From: Apostichopus japonicus | Lineage: Eukaryota > Echinodermata > Holothuroidea > Aspidochirotida > Stichopodidae | Assembly: GCF_037975245.1 (NCBI RefSeq) | Contig: NC_092571.1 | Span: 20,813,417-20,877,416, forward strand | Direction: 5' to 3' | Length of the DNA: 64,000 nt | Part shown: piece after piece, positions 23,440 to 36,086 of the stretch | How the letters are laid out: the number at the start of each line of letters is the position of its first letter | How positions within the stretch are numbered: position 1 is the stretch's first letter | Notes under the pieces: generated by a model | Told to the model about the DNA's origin: nothing | Databases searched by the model: none | Seen by the model: the letters and a program-made list of their open reading frames with translations, nothing else | Translations under genes and position numbers: made by a program

Positions 23440-24375
23440 GCTAGATAGCTATAGCTGGTATGCCCATCACAGAACTAAGTTTTGAAACCCTTGATATGTA
23501 CCTTGCATTGCTAGATAGTTATAGCTGGTATGCCGGTTACATCTCTATGTTCCGACGTCTCTATGTTCCGACGTCTCTATGTTCCGACATCTCTATGTTC
23601 CGACGTCTCTATGTTCCGACAATTTTTTTGGACTCTAATTTTTTTTACCCAAATTTTTTCGGACTCAATTTTTTTGGACCAAAATTGTTGACCAACATGT
23701 TTTTCGGACCAACTTTTTTCGGACCAAAATTATTTTAGACCAATATAATTTTATGACCAAATTTTTTTGGGACCAAACTTTTTGACACCAACATGTTTTC
23801 GGACCAACTTTTTTCGGACCAAAATTTTTTTGGACAAAACTGATTTTGGTTCCAAAAAATTTGAGTACAAACAATTAAATTTCGGGTCACAAGCAATTTT
23901 CGGTCACAAGCACTATTTGGGTCGTAACGAACTTTGGGCCCTTTTTTTCCTGAGAAAAATTTGGTGCATCCAAAAAATTGTGTCCCCCAAAAAGGTAGGT
24001 CAGAAAAAATGTTGGTCCAAAAAAATTGAGTCCCCCCCAAAAAGAAATTGGGTCCCAAAAATTTGGGGCCCAAAAAATTAAGTCCCCCAAAAAAATTTGG
24101 TCCGAAAAATGGGGGACCAAAAAGATTGAGTCTCCAAAAAAAAATTGGGTCCGAAAAAATTTTGGTTAAAAAAAATTAAGAGTTCAAACAATTTCTCGGA
24201 ACATAGAGACGTCGGAACATAGAGACTTCACCGGTATGCCCATCACAGAATTAAGTTATGAATCCCTCGACACATACCTTGCATTGCTAGATAGTTATAG
24301 CATGGAGCTATAAACCTGGGAGTTATAGCTGGTATGCCCATCACAGAACTAAGTTTTGAATCCCTTGACTGATGT
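23440..24375. repeat. Tandem repeat, about 80-bp unit, interrupted by a transposon
   Basis: Copies of 'ccttgcattgctagatagtt' and 'gctggtatgcccatcacaga' lie on both sides of the element at 23535-24232: about two to the left and two to the right, somewhat diverged. Comparing the intact copy with the interrupted one fixes the insertion point and its target duplication. Confidence 0.85.
23535..24232. mobile_element. hAT-like non-autonomous foldback element (698 bp, 8-bp TSD)
   Basis: The element is flanked by a perfect 8-bp duplication, GGTATGCC (23527-23534 and 24233-24240), which is the size made by hAT transposases. Its ends are inverted: GGTTACATCTCTATGTTCCG on the left and GGTGAAGTCTCTATGTTCCG on the right, reverse-complemented. 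A 16-bp subterminal unit, CTCTATGTTCCGACGT, occurs about five times on the left and twice on the right. The interior is T-rich ('ttttttggaccaa' variants) on the left and A-rich on the right, so the whole can fold back on itself. It encodes no transposase; open frames inside are repeat by-products. Confidence 0.85.
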
Positions 24376-24659
24376 AAAAGTTTTATTACCAATTTACCAG
24401 ACATGCAGACTACACATTTGGGGGGGGATATTGTTTTGTCTTAAATCTCTTCCTTTCTTACAATTGGGATCTAATTTATAGTTGTTGTTAACTATATGTT
24501 AAATATTAAGAGCTGGAAAAGCAATTCAAATTTCAGAAACACTACATACATCAACAATATTTACAGTTTAAACCAAGAGAATTTCAGCATTCTGGTAGAG
24601 TAAATGAAAGTTGGTCAACTGAAATCTATGGTCCAAAGATATCTTTATATATTTTGAAG

Positions 24660-24715
24660 TGCAGTAAAAGAGACAGGTATGGGGGGGGGGAGGGAGGGAG
24701 GGAGTGGGGGAAGGA
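24660..24715 (+). other. G-rich tract
   Basis: An oligo-G run is followed by a 'gggagggagggagtgggg' stretch. It is a simple purine tract that could form a G-quadruplex. Confidence 0.6.
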
Positions 24716-25832
24716 AAAAGTAAAAGGATGGATACTTTGATTCAGTTCCACATACTTAAGAGATCCTATAGTTAGTCTGTGGATATGCCAGGGGTTGGGT
24801 GGGGGGGAGGAACCTTCTGCAACCAGGGTTACCATACTACACACAATGAGTTAAGGCACATATTGTCCTGTGATTTAGAAGCTCATACATATCGCAGAAG
24901 GTTATGTATTTTGTTATAATCAAATTGTGAAGCTAGTTGATCCTTTACACATGCTGCCCCCCAACCCCCTCCTTAACCTCTCCCCATACTTAGAGCTAAA
25001 TATAGGGTTATCAATTCATGTACACAACCAGATGTTTGGTATTGATCTGGTTTATGCCAAACGGTATGCACGCCAAATCCATCATACCTTCGTTTTGTGA
25101 CTATATAAGGGCCCAAATATATCCAGATGTGCGAAATTAGCCATGTGCAGTAGCTTTAAATGATCAAGTTTGGAATGAAGCAGTCCAACATTACTACATA
25201 AAAATCCCATCCATCCAACAATGCTGTTTTGGTTCATTTAAAGGTCATCACCATTGCCCCTAAATATGCTAGATTATCAGATAATGGTCACCCATGCTCA
25301 CATTTCCTCTCTTATCTACACAGAGGAATTGAAAATAACCCTCAATGGCATGGGAACAACTTGGAGGATCAAAGCTGCTATTAGAAAGTACTTTGAAAAA
25401 TTTCCAGTAAATTTCTGAGTGCTTTTATTGGGCCAAAACTAATGACCTTTTAATAATTCCATTTTCAGATGGTGGAAACATTTATGTCTGATAGCAGTAT
25501 GTGCGTGCTTTCCGTCAACATTCTCCAACAAAATACAGCAGCATCTATTGACTGAGCTGCTAAAATGGAGCTGGTTAAAGAAAGGGAGGCTATATTTGTG
25601 AAACCCCCTCAGGATAATTCCCAGCAGGGTTTCCCTAAGCCTAAATCAATTTTGCATGGTATACTTCACAAATTATCAAGCTAGCAAAGAGATCACGATC
25701 TGATGTGAATTAATCACCAACAAGTTTCAATATCAGAGAGCAATGGCTGTAGATCTATGAATAATAAAATATAACACTGTTTTCATGAAAGTTGTTGAAA
25801 AGCTAACAGTATATATACATAGATACACGTAA

Positions 25833-25860
<28 letters not shown>

Positions 25861-25865
<5 letters not shown>

Positions 25866-26007
25866 CATATAGGCATGCATCAGTTATTACATCGCATGCC
25901 AATAACATACAATCAGTTTCCGTGTTATAATGTGCATATATCATATAGGCATGCATCAGTTATTACATCGCATGCCAATAACATACAATCAGTTTCCGTG
26001 TTATAAC
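25861..26007. repeat. 76-bp tandem duplication next to an (AT)n tract
   Basis: The segment starting 'tatatcatataggcatgcat' at 25861 is repeated almost without change at 25937. An (AT)n microsatellite at about 25835-25860 precedes it. Confidence 0.93.
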
Positions 26008-26104
26008 CCTTCCATATTGGTGATGATTATTGGGAAAGTCGTTACAATAATAATGATAAGAAAAATATAAGTTTAACCACTGAAAAACACATTGCAAATT
26101 ATTT

Positions 26105-26212
26105 TTCTTTCAGTAGGTGCCCGAAAATTCTCAGCATATTGCCCGAATTTCACAAAAAAATTTGGTTGCCCAGCCCCCCCCCCCCCCCGCCTCCTACGCC
26201 TGTGACTCTCAA
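26105..26212. repeat. Dispersed repeat remnant with C-rich end
   Basis: 'gcccgaattt' and 'ttggttgcccag' are followed by an oligo-C run and 'gcctcctacgcctgtg'. This resembles the C-rich '..ctacgcgcctg' end of the element at 47077-47351 and is probably a decayed relative. Confidence 0.45.
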
Positions 26213-26437
26213 GTAAAGTTATAAGATTATGCAGGGTTTTCAGAGTACATTTGAATGACTATAGAGAATGAGAGATCTTGATGGATTTGATTAATTTGTT
26301 TGTTCCTAAGGTAATGGTGAGCAGACGTTTATTCCCACCAGAACATAACATAGTTCAAGAGGTGCACTATATGGTTAAGTCAGTTGATAAATACATTAGC
26401 GTTTATTTAAGTAAATGATTATTTAATTAAATAAATT

Positions 26438-26895
26438 CAGGACAGAGCAAGTCTCCCCGATGAGTTAGATCAAGTACAATCATATTTCGGTCAATATCTT
26501 GAGTATTTGGCATTACTAATTGTATAACATAAATATAGCAAGTAAACATATACACTGATGTCTTTAAATTCTGTTCGTTAGGAAGTCAGAAGTCACAATA
26601 GAACCTGGTCTCCCCATACAAGCAACGCTCGACAACACCACTCCTCCAACTTTGCTAATTTCTGTTGTTTGATTAACAGGATAGAGCAAGTCTCCCTGAT
26701 GAGTTAGATCAAGTACAATCATATTTTGGTCAATATTCTTGAGCATTTGGTATAACTAATTGTATAACATAAATATAGCAAGTGAACATATTCACCGATG
26801 TCTTTAAATTCTGTTTGTTAGGAAGTCTGAAGTTACAATGTACCTGGTCTCTCCATACAAGTAACGCTCGACAACACCACTCCTCCAATTTTGCT
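26438..26895. repeat. 239-bp tandem duplication
   Basis: The segment beginning 'caggacagagcaagtctccc' at 26438 recurs at 26677 ('caggatagagcaagtctccc') and runs in register to about 26895. The second copy's end is displaced to about 27048 by roughly 150 bp beginning 'cagtatttcattcatttatt', probably a later insertion. Confidence 0.9.
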
Positions 26896-27487
26896 TACAG
26901 TATTTCATTCATTTATTTTGTTTTATCGACAATTGTGTACAATGGGAAAGGAAGTCTCCCATAAAGTCTTAAAAAGACAAGGTAGGAGACTCCCTGGGAG
27001 AAAAGAAAAGAAAAATGTACAAATATATATAATACAGAATAAATGTAATTTCTGCTGTTTGATTCAACACTGACAGCATTTAGCGAATTTCGAGTGGTAT
27101 GGCTCATATGCTAGGTATAACACAATAGTATGATGATTATTAACATAGGCCAACCTTTGATCGAAGCCATTCAAAATAGTACAATATGACAGGTACAGAG
27201 ATAGGACCTACAGACAGAAAGATAAGGATAAACCTGCATACAAAGAAAGTAGTACTAGTCTTTTTTTGCGGTTGTGTCTATGTCTGGCATTCCTGGCTAC
27301 AACAAGGAAATACAGTGTCTGCCCTAAGGCCAGATGTCAATAAACAGAGCTATAGTTGCTGATAGCAGCTTATAGGACCCGACATACATCTGGTAGGACC
27401 GAATGGACCATGGAAGCAAACAGGCTGGCAGGCAGACAGACAGACATATAAACAGACCGACACACAAAGCTTGCATCTTTTACTTAC

Positions 27488-27673
27488 CAGGACAGCCAGT
27501 TTCATCCGAACCATCTCTACAATCTCTAAAACCATCACAAATTTTCCCGTTTGAGATGCAGCCACTCCCATCGCTACATTGGAAAGCTGAATCGCCGCGG
27601 CACCCGTGTACGTTTGGGGCAACGTTCGGCGTCGTCGTCGTCGTTGTGGTAGTCTCGGGAACTATCACAGTCA
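27488..27673 (-). CDS. HSPG2: Perlecan exon E7: Thr-rich linker and LDLa module 1
   Basis: The exon is 186 nt, class 1-1, with acceptor CTTATGTGTAG and donor TGTCCTG|GTAAGT. It begins TVIVPE, then eight threonines and PNVAPNV (likely O-glycosylated), then HGCRGDSAFQCSDGSGC and ISNGKICDGFRDCRDGSDETGC, a complete LDLa module with calcium-cage residues D-G-x-x-D-x-x-D-G-S-D-E. An RGD occurs just after the first cysteine. The frame stays open upstream of the acceptor to an ATG at 27713-27711, giving MPGLHGAILLLCVVTVIVPE, which resembles a signal peptide. So 27488-27713 may also serve as a first coding exon of a shorter transcript. Confidence 0.93.
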
Positions 27674-30600
27674 CTACACATAAGAGTAAAATTGCACCGT
27701 GTAATCCTGGCATTTTGATTTTTGCTACAATTATCACAGATTATACATCTATTGTTCTGCAAAAGTCAAACGTGTTGGATAGATCACATGGATGTCAACA
27801 TGTGACACATTGTGACCATGTGGTATGTGTTCTTTATTTGTGACAGGGAGGGAGGGAGGGTCTTGTCCGTCTGTTTACTAAAGTACTAAGTTTTTCGTGT
27901 GACTATATACCAAAGATTTAAGTCAGACACTAAAGCTCCTCGAAAAGAAAACGTTTAAACAGCAGCAAAATATTCCAAGGACTTTTGCATTTTTTTATGA
28001 GATAATCATGTTTCATCAGTCAAAGAAAAAAAGAGCTTGATGCTGAAAAATGTGGGTCTGTATATTTAATGCTGATTTATCGTTCAGTTATGTGATAATA
28101 TTTAAGTCAGTGTGAAAACTTGGTCAAGTGGATGTTCAAAATGTTCCAACGGTGAATGGCCAAATGATTACTGCAATGTGTCAGCTGAGTTTTTCTTGCT
28201 TTTAAGGATAAACTTTAATTGAATCAAATGTTTCAATTGTCTAATTTGTCTTGTAATAATTGATAATGAAATTATAGTGGAAAGTTAGGATATTATCAAA
28301 CTGAAATTTGAATAAAAATTCTGTTAGTATACGGAAACCGATTCAGAATCTGTGAGATGTATTCAACGAATACCACCAATTTTCTAACCTCACTCTATAG
28401 AGAATTTGCTCACAAACCAATCGACCGAAATAAGCAGCCTTTAATTATTTTGTGGAGCGGGAAATGAAGAAGGACTATGAGGAGTGCGAGCCCCAAAAGA
28501 AAAAAACAAAATTCGTAAACATGCAGACAGTTTATTTCAAAATCCAAGGTGGGTCCGATTCTGCCCTGATGACGTGAGTCACAGTTTTGATCAGCCGAGG
28601 TTATCATAAACCTTGAGAATCAAGATCGAAACCAATTCACAGAGATCACAGTGAAGTCAAAATCCAGACGCCGCTCATAAAACTTTGGTCACAGTTCCAA
28701 AAAATATTTCCAAAATATATCCTTCACCAGACAAAAAAGAAAAAGAATGAGTCACTCAGCTTGTCAATAATTTGATGAACATTATTTCCCAGCTAGCTCA
28801 AAGAAACATTATCCACAAAGCTGTTAAAAAGTATTTGGGAAACCCAGCTAAAACAATCCTCCACCAGGAACTAGAATGACTTTTAAGTTGATCTTCCAAT
28901 TCCAAGGCAGCATAAAAGAGACAACCATCCAGGGTAACAAAATCACCTAGGGAAATATTTTCCACAAAGTTTGGTAGCAAACATGAGAACCATGAATCTC
29001 AAAGGAGACCCGTGAAACATCAACGGTGGAAACCAAACAAGTGAAGCAACTACATTGGTTAACTACTACCTTCCTGTCAACAAGTGTCTACACATAAGGC
29101 AACCAGCTGAAACTCGCAGAGTTTGCTTGAGGGGACAGGCAAAACCTTGCTTGCTCAAACAGTCCAGGCTACACACACCAACGTAAAAAATTGGAAAGGG
29201 AAACATGTAACCTTTCAGCAATGATGATTTCCTGATATGCTGATGCTATGATAGAAAAATCAGAAAGGAAACAATCTAACGCACTTAGGGGAATTCCAAC
29301 CAAAGAAGTGATCCTCCCAGGTTCACCAATCTATACTTCCCTCTCTAGTTTATTTAGAATCTGAAAGACTTTGTTTCTATCAATTTTACAAAATATTGAA
29401 GCAGTTCAATATTTCCCTCCCCCCCCCCCCTTTTTTTTTCTATTTATTTTTGTTGTTGTGGGAGCCAAGCTCCTTTGTGAATGGATTTAAGCAAGTGTTT
29501 TCAATCATAGCAGAATACAAAATTTGAAAGGGAGACAAATTTATAAGTATATCCCAACTGGGGAATTTGATTGAGGATTTGACAAAGGGTTCAATTGTGT
29601 TACTTCCAGTGAGTGACACAGCTTCGCCAGCTGAAGGGATTACCAGGGTTAGAACTTTCCCAGTTTTCCGAGCTGGCCTCCTTTTCGCAAAGTCTTCAAA
29701 GGAAAAAGATCAGTCAACAAATGTAAAATGTTTTCAACAAACATAAATAAAAATCTCTGAAATACCCAGACATGGCCAGCTGACATTCCACTGGTTTAAC
29801 TTTTCATGCAAAGAAGATCAACAAACAACAGAATAGAAAGTGCAACCATTCTATTTACCTACATTGGAAAGATAAACTTGTACCAAGATTTTTAGACTTT
29901 ATTGTAACTTTTCCAACGAATAATGTTACGGAGCCTGCTAGGACGGCAAATGCTTGATGGATTAAGTAGGAGATGATACTAAATCAACTTTTTCTTACTA
30001 TTTATCGTATAAAAAGTTCAATAATAGAAACATCAAGAAGATTGCAACTTTCTCTACATTAGATCAATTTAGTCGTATGGTTTTATTTCCACAATTCAGA
30101 CGACAACTAAGTCCTGCAAAGATTGCAGTCAGAATGTGTCTTGTAAACGATACGTGGCTGATGTCACAAAATTGTGACAGATCTTTTCCATTTTCAAAAT
30201 CTTAAAGTCAATTTTGTACTTAGAGACTTTTTGACTGATTTCTGAAGAAAAAAAAACCTTTCTATCCTTATTAGTCATAATTATCTGGACCAACAAATTT
30301 TAAGAATACTTCCTTTAGAAATCCCACAAAACCTCCTATTTCGTCCGGCAAAATGGGGAGTTCAAGGTGATTAATTTCAATAAACGCAGGATAAAATTTG
30401 GTAAGAAATATAGATATGCTTGATGTGGTTGGAACCAAGTAATTATCTTTGGTAAGTGCAAATACTGCTTTAAAATATCCTTAGTATTTTAACAGATAAT
30501 TTACTATATGGACAATCAAGTTGCATAAAAATCAGTGATGTAAACAATTATTGGGGGGGAATAGTTCTCATTGCCCTTATCTTGCCCCTCCTCCTACTCC

Positions 30601-31616
30601 CCAGTGTTGGGAGCCCTGAGAAGGAGGGGTGTTAATCGTATTTCATTCCTTAAAGCAGCTGGTTTGGTTAAATTAGTCACCAATTTCCAGCAATTCTTCC
30701 AAACTGCCTACTAAATAGTCAATCTATGAAACCACTATTATTACTAACACTATGCTGTACTTTCATCTATTTTGGTCCTTTATTCTAGCCCAACATGGAC
30801 CAGACATTTGTAGCAGTGTAACACACAAAAAAATCAACTATTGGATGAAGATAACCTTCCTTCATCAGCATCCTGGTTTTTTTTTATAGTATTATTATTT
30901 TCACTATTTTTAGATAAGTTTATTTCTTTTACCTTTACAAACATACTTGCACTGCAAGGGCTCACTGATTGCCAGGGACTTGAATCCTTAACTTAATTAA
31001 CAGTGATATATATCTCTAATTTGACACTTGCTCCAAATCTATCTAAATGACTTTAAGATTTATCATTTGGGAAAACTTCACAATCAATTTGGATGAATGG
31101 AAGTCAGATTGCAGGTGGTGATTTTGTTGTCATGGCGACAAGTCACATGTGTTTTTCATAGAGAGGGAACAGCACATGGGTGGCAATGTCTGGCTGTGAA
31201 TTGGAAAAAAAACTGTAACAGAATCAACAGTTAGGACTAAATATGGGACCATGTGGTCTACCCAACCCAGTTTTGTTTGGCAATGAAAGTTGTTAGCCCT
31301 ACAGTATAAAAACTTGACACAAAAATTACAAGGAATTTGGGAAAGAAAGGGATCTAATGATGCCACGACTGGACATTTCCACCTTGAGCCTTGAGGGTGT
31401 TAAGAATCGTGATCACCAACCAAGACAGAGAAACCGCAGCTAGACTAGACCATTTCACATGAGGGGGTTTGGTTGTATCATTGCTAGAAGCAGGGTTGAA
31501 TGTCTGGTGATTAAAGGTCATTAAGAACTGACATCCAAATATGCTAGAAAGTCAAATAAATGGTCACTGATCTTGAGTATTCGACAAACATGGCAACCAC
31601 TGCCCTCAAGGAATCC

Positions 31617-31682
31617 TGCCTCGCTGAGACATTCTAAAATGTCTCACATTGTGAGCATATCTCTCAATGTCGCGAGGCAGTA
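31617..31682. repeat. Nested palindromes
   Basis: 'gcctcgctgagacatt' and 'aatgtcgcgaggc' form an imperfect hairpin. It encloses the perfect palindrome GAGACATT-ctaa-AATGTCTC and a second small one, 'tcacattgtga'. Confidence 0.7.
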
Positions 31683-31831
31683 CGCACAAATGATTTGGCA
31701 GAAGCACAGGAAAGGTACTTTTGATGACTTTTAACGAGTCGGAAGTATGGATACCCGATGATTTCAGTTCAGATTAAAGGTCTGCCGTATAGACCCCAAC
31801 TACAGCACCCTATCATGGAAAAGTTTCTTAA

Positions 31832-32085
31832 GATTACGTAATCAACCTGCCTTGGTCATAAGTGCATAAAATGGCCTCTTTTTACCAATTAGTCTGCAAC
31901 GCCTGCCACATATTTTTTCTTGTATGAGGGTCTTTGTGTGAACGCTGTATGATTAACTACATTGTAGACATTAACATATTTCCACACAGCATTTACGCAA
32001 AAGAGCCAAATGGTGTCAAGAAGCTATGCAGGCTAATCTTAGAGCCTGAGGTGGATGACGACCGTGGCAGGTCGATTACGTAATC
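31832..32085. mobile_element. Small inverted-repeat element (GATTACGTAATC ends)
   Basis: The left end GATTACGTAATCAACCTGCC and the reverse complement of the right end, GATTACGTAATCGACCTGCC, match at 19 of 20 bases. The outer 12 bases are themselves palindromic. The 254-bp length and lack of coding capacity fit a MITE. I cannot identify a clear target duplication. Confidence 0.6.
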
Positions 32086-33127
32086 ACAAAACTTTCTAGC
32101 TATAGCGTGCTATAATTGGAGCCAATAAAGCAGATCTTTAAATATCATTCTTTTAATCTCTTACAGGGAACAATTTATCCGGTATCGCATCGTAAACAAT
32201 GATATGAAAAATGGGCTAATTGCTATACAAGTGCAAAGTTTTTTGTTTGTTTTTTTATTGTTTTTAAACACGCACCACGGTATTTTGTATGGTAACAGTC
32301 AGGAGCCTGCTATACGACATCCAAGCACTAAATTTTTCCCTGATGTGCAACTGTGTATATATATATATACAAAACAGAAATCTTGTGCTTAGATTGCAAT
32401 ACAACCATACTGTAAAATGTATACATATATGTAGATCATATACAAAAGATTGAGGAAATTCCCAACAAAGTTTCAGGAAGAAACTTGTTGTAGGTAAAAC
32501 CTGACTCATGTATTTATTTACAGTGCATCCTAATGGGAGACATTAAACTTGAACTACCACACAATATGATCTACTTCCTACATCTCCCTAGTTTGGACAA
32601 ACTTCAATAACTTCACAGAAGAAAATAAATTACTTTCCCTTTTAACTTCTCTCTCGACTTTTTTAATCTACATTAAGCGGACCTACCACCAAGGAGATGC
32701 AATTTATTCTTTTGGCCTTTAACTGCAATCTGTTAAAAAAAGGGAAGCATATTTATTCAATTTCAAACCAATGCCACGCTAATTTGTGCTTGTGTTTTGC
32801 CCGGCATGGGTGCCGCCAGGGGTACATGCCATCTCCGAAATCAAGCCCACCTGTATCCTTTGTTAGTGTGCTATACTGACCGTCCTCAGAGGCCTCCCAT
32901 TATTATCATAACTTGAAAGAATACTTTCAAATCTCTGGTATCCACGATCTTTCAACTGGTTTAAAGTAGATGAATAAATAACGCAAGAGTTGACACTTGA
33001 AAGAATTAGGTGACCGAAATGATTTTTGAGCACCCTTCGGGGTGGATATACAAGATTGAAAGGAAAGTTTGCAGAGACTTTCTACAGGATTACCGTCTCA
33101 AGAAAAACATTGTGTTTAACTGCCACC

Positions 33128-33681
33128 TTTAAAGGGAAACATGATATCTTGAGTTAGGGGATCAATTCCGTAACCGCAAAACATGTCATGCAGATTTTGA
33201 AAATCCATTCTGTGCTTATGCAGGAGCTAATGTTTTTTAACAAGAACTACTTTCAATTCATTTGTCAGTTTCAACCATGCTATGTAACTCAAAATACGAT
33301 TAAAATCGATGAAAATAAGACACCTTCTCAGATTTTTTCATCACTTTTTACTGAACTAAGATGTATACGTCCTACATTTTTCTATCCATTGAAGATTCAA
33401 GGTTTATCAAACAAGCTGTAATAACAGATTCAATACGATCCTCAACATTAGGTTGCCTAGACGATTCTTCATTTTAGTATTATTAGACACATGTGAAGGG
33501 AAACTTGGAAAAACTTTCAAACTTTTTAGCTGAGGATTTCTCTAAAACTGTTCAAAAGTTATTCACAGATGTTGAAGACTTCTGGAAAAAAAATGTTACA
33601 ATTTTTTTTAACCTCCTATGCAAAATGCAAAGAAATTGCTTATTTTGACAATATTAAAAAAAAAAACTGTTCCCCTTTAAA
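33128..33681. mobile_element. Possible TTTAAA-flanked inverted-repeat element
   Basis: The ends TTTAAAGGGAAAC and, reverse-complemented, TTTAAAGGGGAAC form a short terminal inverted repeat around 554 bp of AT-rich DNA. It resembles the TTAA-flanked elements elsewhere in the window but is less certain. Confidence 0.4.
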
Positions 33682-35716
33682 CAGCTATCAGTAGCAATTC
33701 TTTTGAACAGCTTGCATTCTTTACATTGAATACGTTATATTAATCTTTAAAAAAAAAAAAAAAAAAATCATCTTCTAAGAGTCAGAGTGTATAAAGTATC
33801 TCTACACTCTTATTGATAACAATTCAGATGAAACATGAAAGCATTTATATCGCTTTGAACTTTTCTTTTCTTTCTTTCGTGTGTTTTCTCTCCAGCGTGA
33901 TATGAAAGGTCTATAAACTATAACCCAGCTCATGCCCCTTTATCTATGTCTGTTGTCACCCCCTCCCCCCCCCTTGTGCTAGTAAATTAATTACTTCCAG
34001 TTGCATGATTGCGTTTCAATCTAAGGAGGCGTTCTTCGCAATGACAATAAGAGATAAAAGATCGATAAAAGATCGGTCCTTACGACACGGATGGACCACA
34101 AATTGTTGGCATAACTGACTGTAGAATTCCATCCGACTAATATAACGACGTGACGATTCATTGGGAACATCCTCTGATAACATATTAGTGATGATATATG
34201 TACTGGATAAAACATATGATAATTAAGCTTGACAATTAACATTTGGAGCCTGTACTATTGGTACATGATCTTGTTGCTACAACTAGGTGCTGTACAATTA
34301 GAGACACATCAACAACACTGACTGCCACAGCTATCTTCAAACATTAATTGTTAGCATACTGATGAGAGAGTTCACTTGGGAATGGGGGAGGGGGGGATGA
34401 TATAATTATACGACCCCTTAATTAGTACAAGTTAATAACCAACATACAGCTTTTCTGTTCCTTTATAATGTTAGACTACTTTTCCGAAAATCTTGTTTTC
34501 CGATTTACAAGCTCAGAACCCAATAAAGGCAATAGGTCATTTAATTTCCCACTGAATCCCACAATGCCCACTACCCACCTCCTACCCACCCCTACTTTAC
34601 TTAAGGAATGATCATTCCTCCTGGAAACATTAACCGTCATTCAACTTTATACCAATATTGTAGAGACAATGATACTAGCAAATAAACTTCAGAGGTTCGT
34701 ATTAAAGTGAAGCAATTAAACATTTTGTCAGCCAAAATTTCCTGGACTGGCCTAAATATTTTTTTTAAAAAAAGTGTAAATATAATTAGAAGCAACTATG
34801 GGATTCTAATCACACATGGTTTCTGTGTTATATATTGAAGGGTATCTATCAATCATGTATAGTCCGTTTCATGGCTTCTCATCACAATATCACAATTATG
34901 ATAAGAATTAAACACAAGATAAAACAAAATAAGACTTTCAAATCAAGACAGAAAACAGATTAATAGCTGATGGCACTAGTTATCATCTGTCACATGAGAC
35001 AATGACAACACCCTACTCAATGAGAGTACAGTAAGTTATAAAAAATTTTACCCTCCAGGAAAAAAACCTGATAAAAATCTGATTTGTTTACAAACTTTGT
35101 TATGGAAATAACTCACAAGGGTGTAATTGATCTCCAAGAAAATATAATTGAAAATATTCTTGTCTTGGCTTCCCAATGATCATCACCACCGCTTGTCACC
35201 CTGTTGGAAGAAAGCTTCATTCCATTTTCAAGAGGTGAGGACTCCCCAAGGTGAAGGAAGGTTTCAATCATAGCTCGAAAACATTTTTTCCGCATTCACA
35301 TGGGATTACTCGATAGTGATTGGAAGTTGTAAATGAAGATTATAATCAAAACTACCTGTCTGCGACAACCCAGCTGATTTGTTACGATTCGTTTTCCCTC
35401 AAAGTCGAATTGAATCATTTACCAGTTATTTTTATGACGCCGAGTCTTAACTCCTGACTTGATTATTCGAGTCACAGGATCGACTGTGTGGTTAAAAGCT
35501 TGACAGAGTTTTCGAGTCACTTTACATTGGAAACTTGATGACTCCAGTCACGGCTCGTTAAAATGCTGTTGAATGCGTTAATACCCCAGCTCTGTTAGAA
35601 ACGCCTGAATCTACAGTGAGATCTTGCCACAGGACCTCCCTCTTTTTTCAGTTCCAAACTTTCACATATAAATGTGCATGGTTTCCGACACCTTCGCAGA
35701 TCTAAAAGATTAATTG

Positions 35717-36086
35717 TTAAAGGGTGTGAAGACTCGCGCAAAAAGAAACGTCTAATGCCGGTAATCTGACCTAGTTTCGAATGAGGTGTAACAGAAGTGT
35801 TAGACACCACCATCGATCCCAGAAAATACGCACACAGCTTGCTACCTTCGGTAATTAGACACTATAGTGTACAGTCAGTACATACAGCTGCGGTCAATAC
35901 CCACAGCACAGTGTACAAACGATACAGCGATTGACATCTCAGGTCCAGCTAAAGATAACAAGGTATCACGTTTCATTACTGTCTGCATTTTGTAGCGACA
36001 AGCAGAAAACTTCACTGGCAAGCAACGGAAAGTTAACTTTTTCAGAGCGCAGCACACGGTTTGGGGCGAGTCTTCAATGCCTTTAA
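35717..36086 (-). mobile_element. TTAA-flanked MITE, copy A (partner at 58621-58992)
   Basis: This is about 370 bp with TTAA at both ends and inverted termini containing 'TGAAGACT-GC'. It is a near-identical, opposite-strand copy of 58621-58992. Shared stretches such as 'aatgaaacgtgataccttgt' and 'gtgtctaattaccgaaggta' have only scattered differences. TTAA targets suggest a piggyBac-type transposase acting in trans. Reading frames within are shared repeat sequence. Confidence 0.8.

Larger units (their letters stand above)
20829..27487 (-). other. Intron E7-E8
   Basis: This 6.7-kb intron holds a hAT-like foldback element (23535-24232) inserted in a local tandem repeat, an (AT)n stretch, two tandem duplications (25861-26007, 26438-26895), a dispersed-repeat remnant (26105-26212), and oligo-C/G tracts near 21875, 24420 and 24680. 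I see no further perlecan exon. Confidence 0.72.

Noticed and set aside
23460-24120. Frames rich in FFGP / GPKFL motifs
   Set aside because: Low-complexity interior of the hAT-like foldback element; both strands give similar frames.
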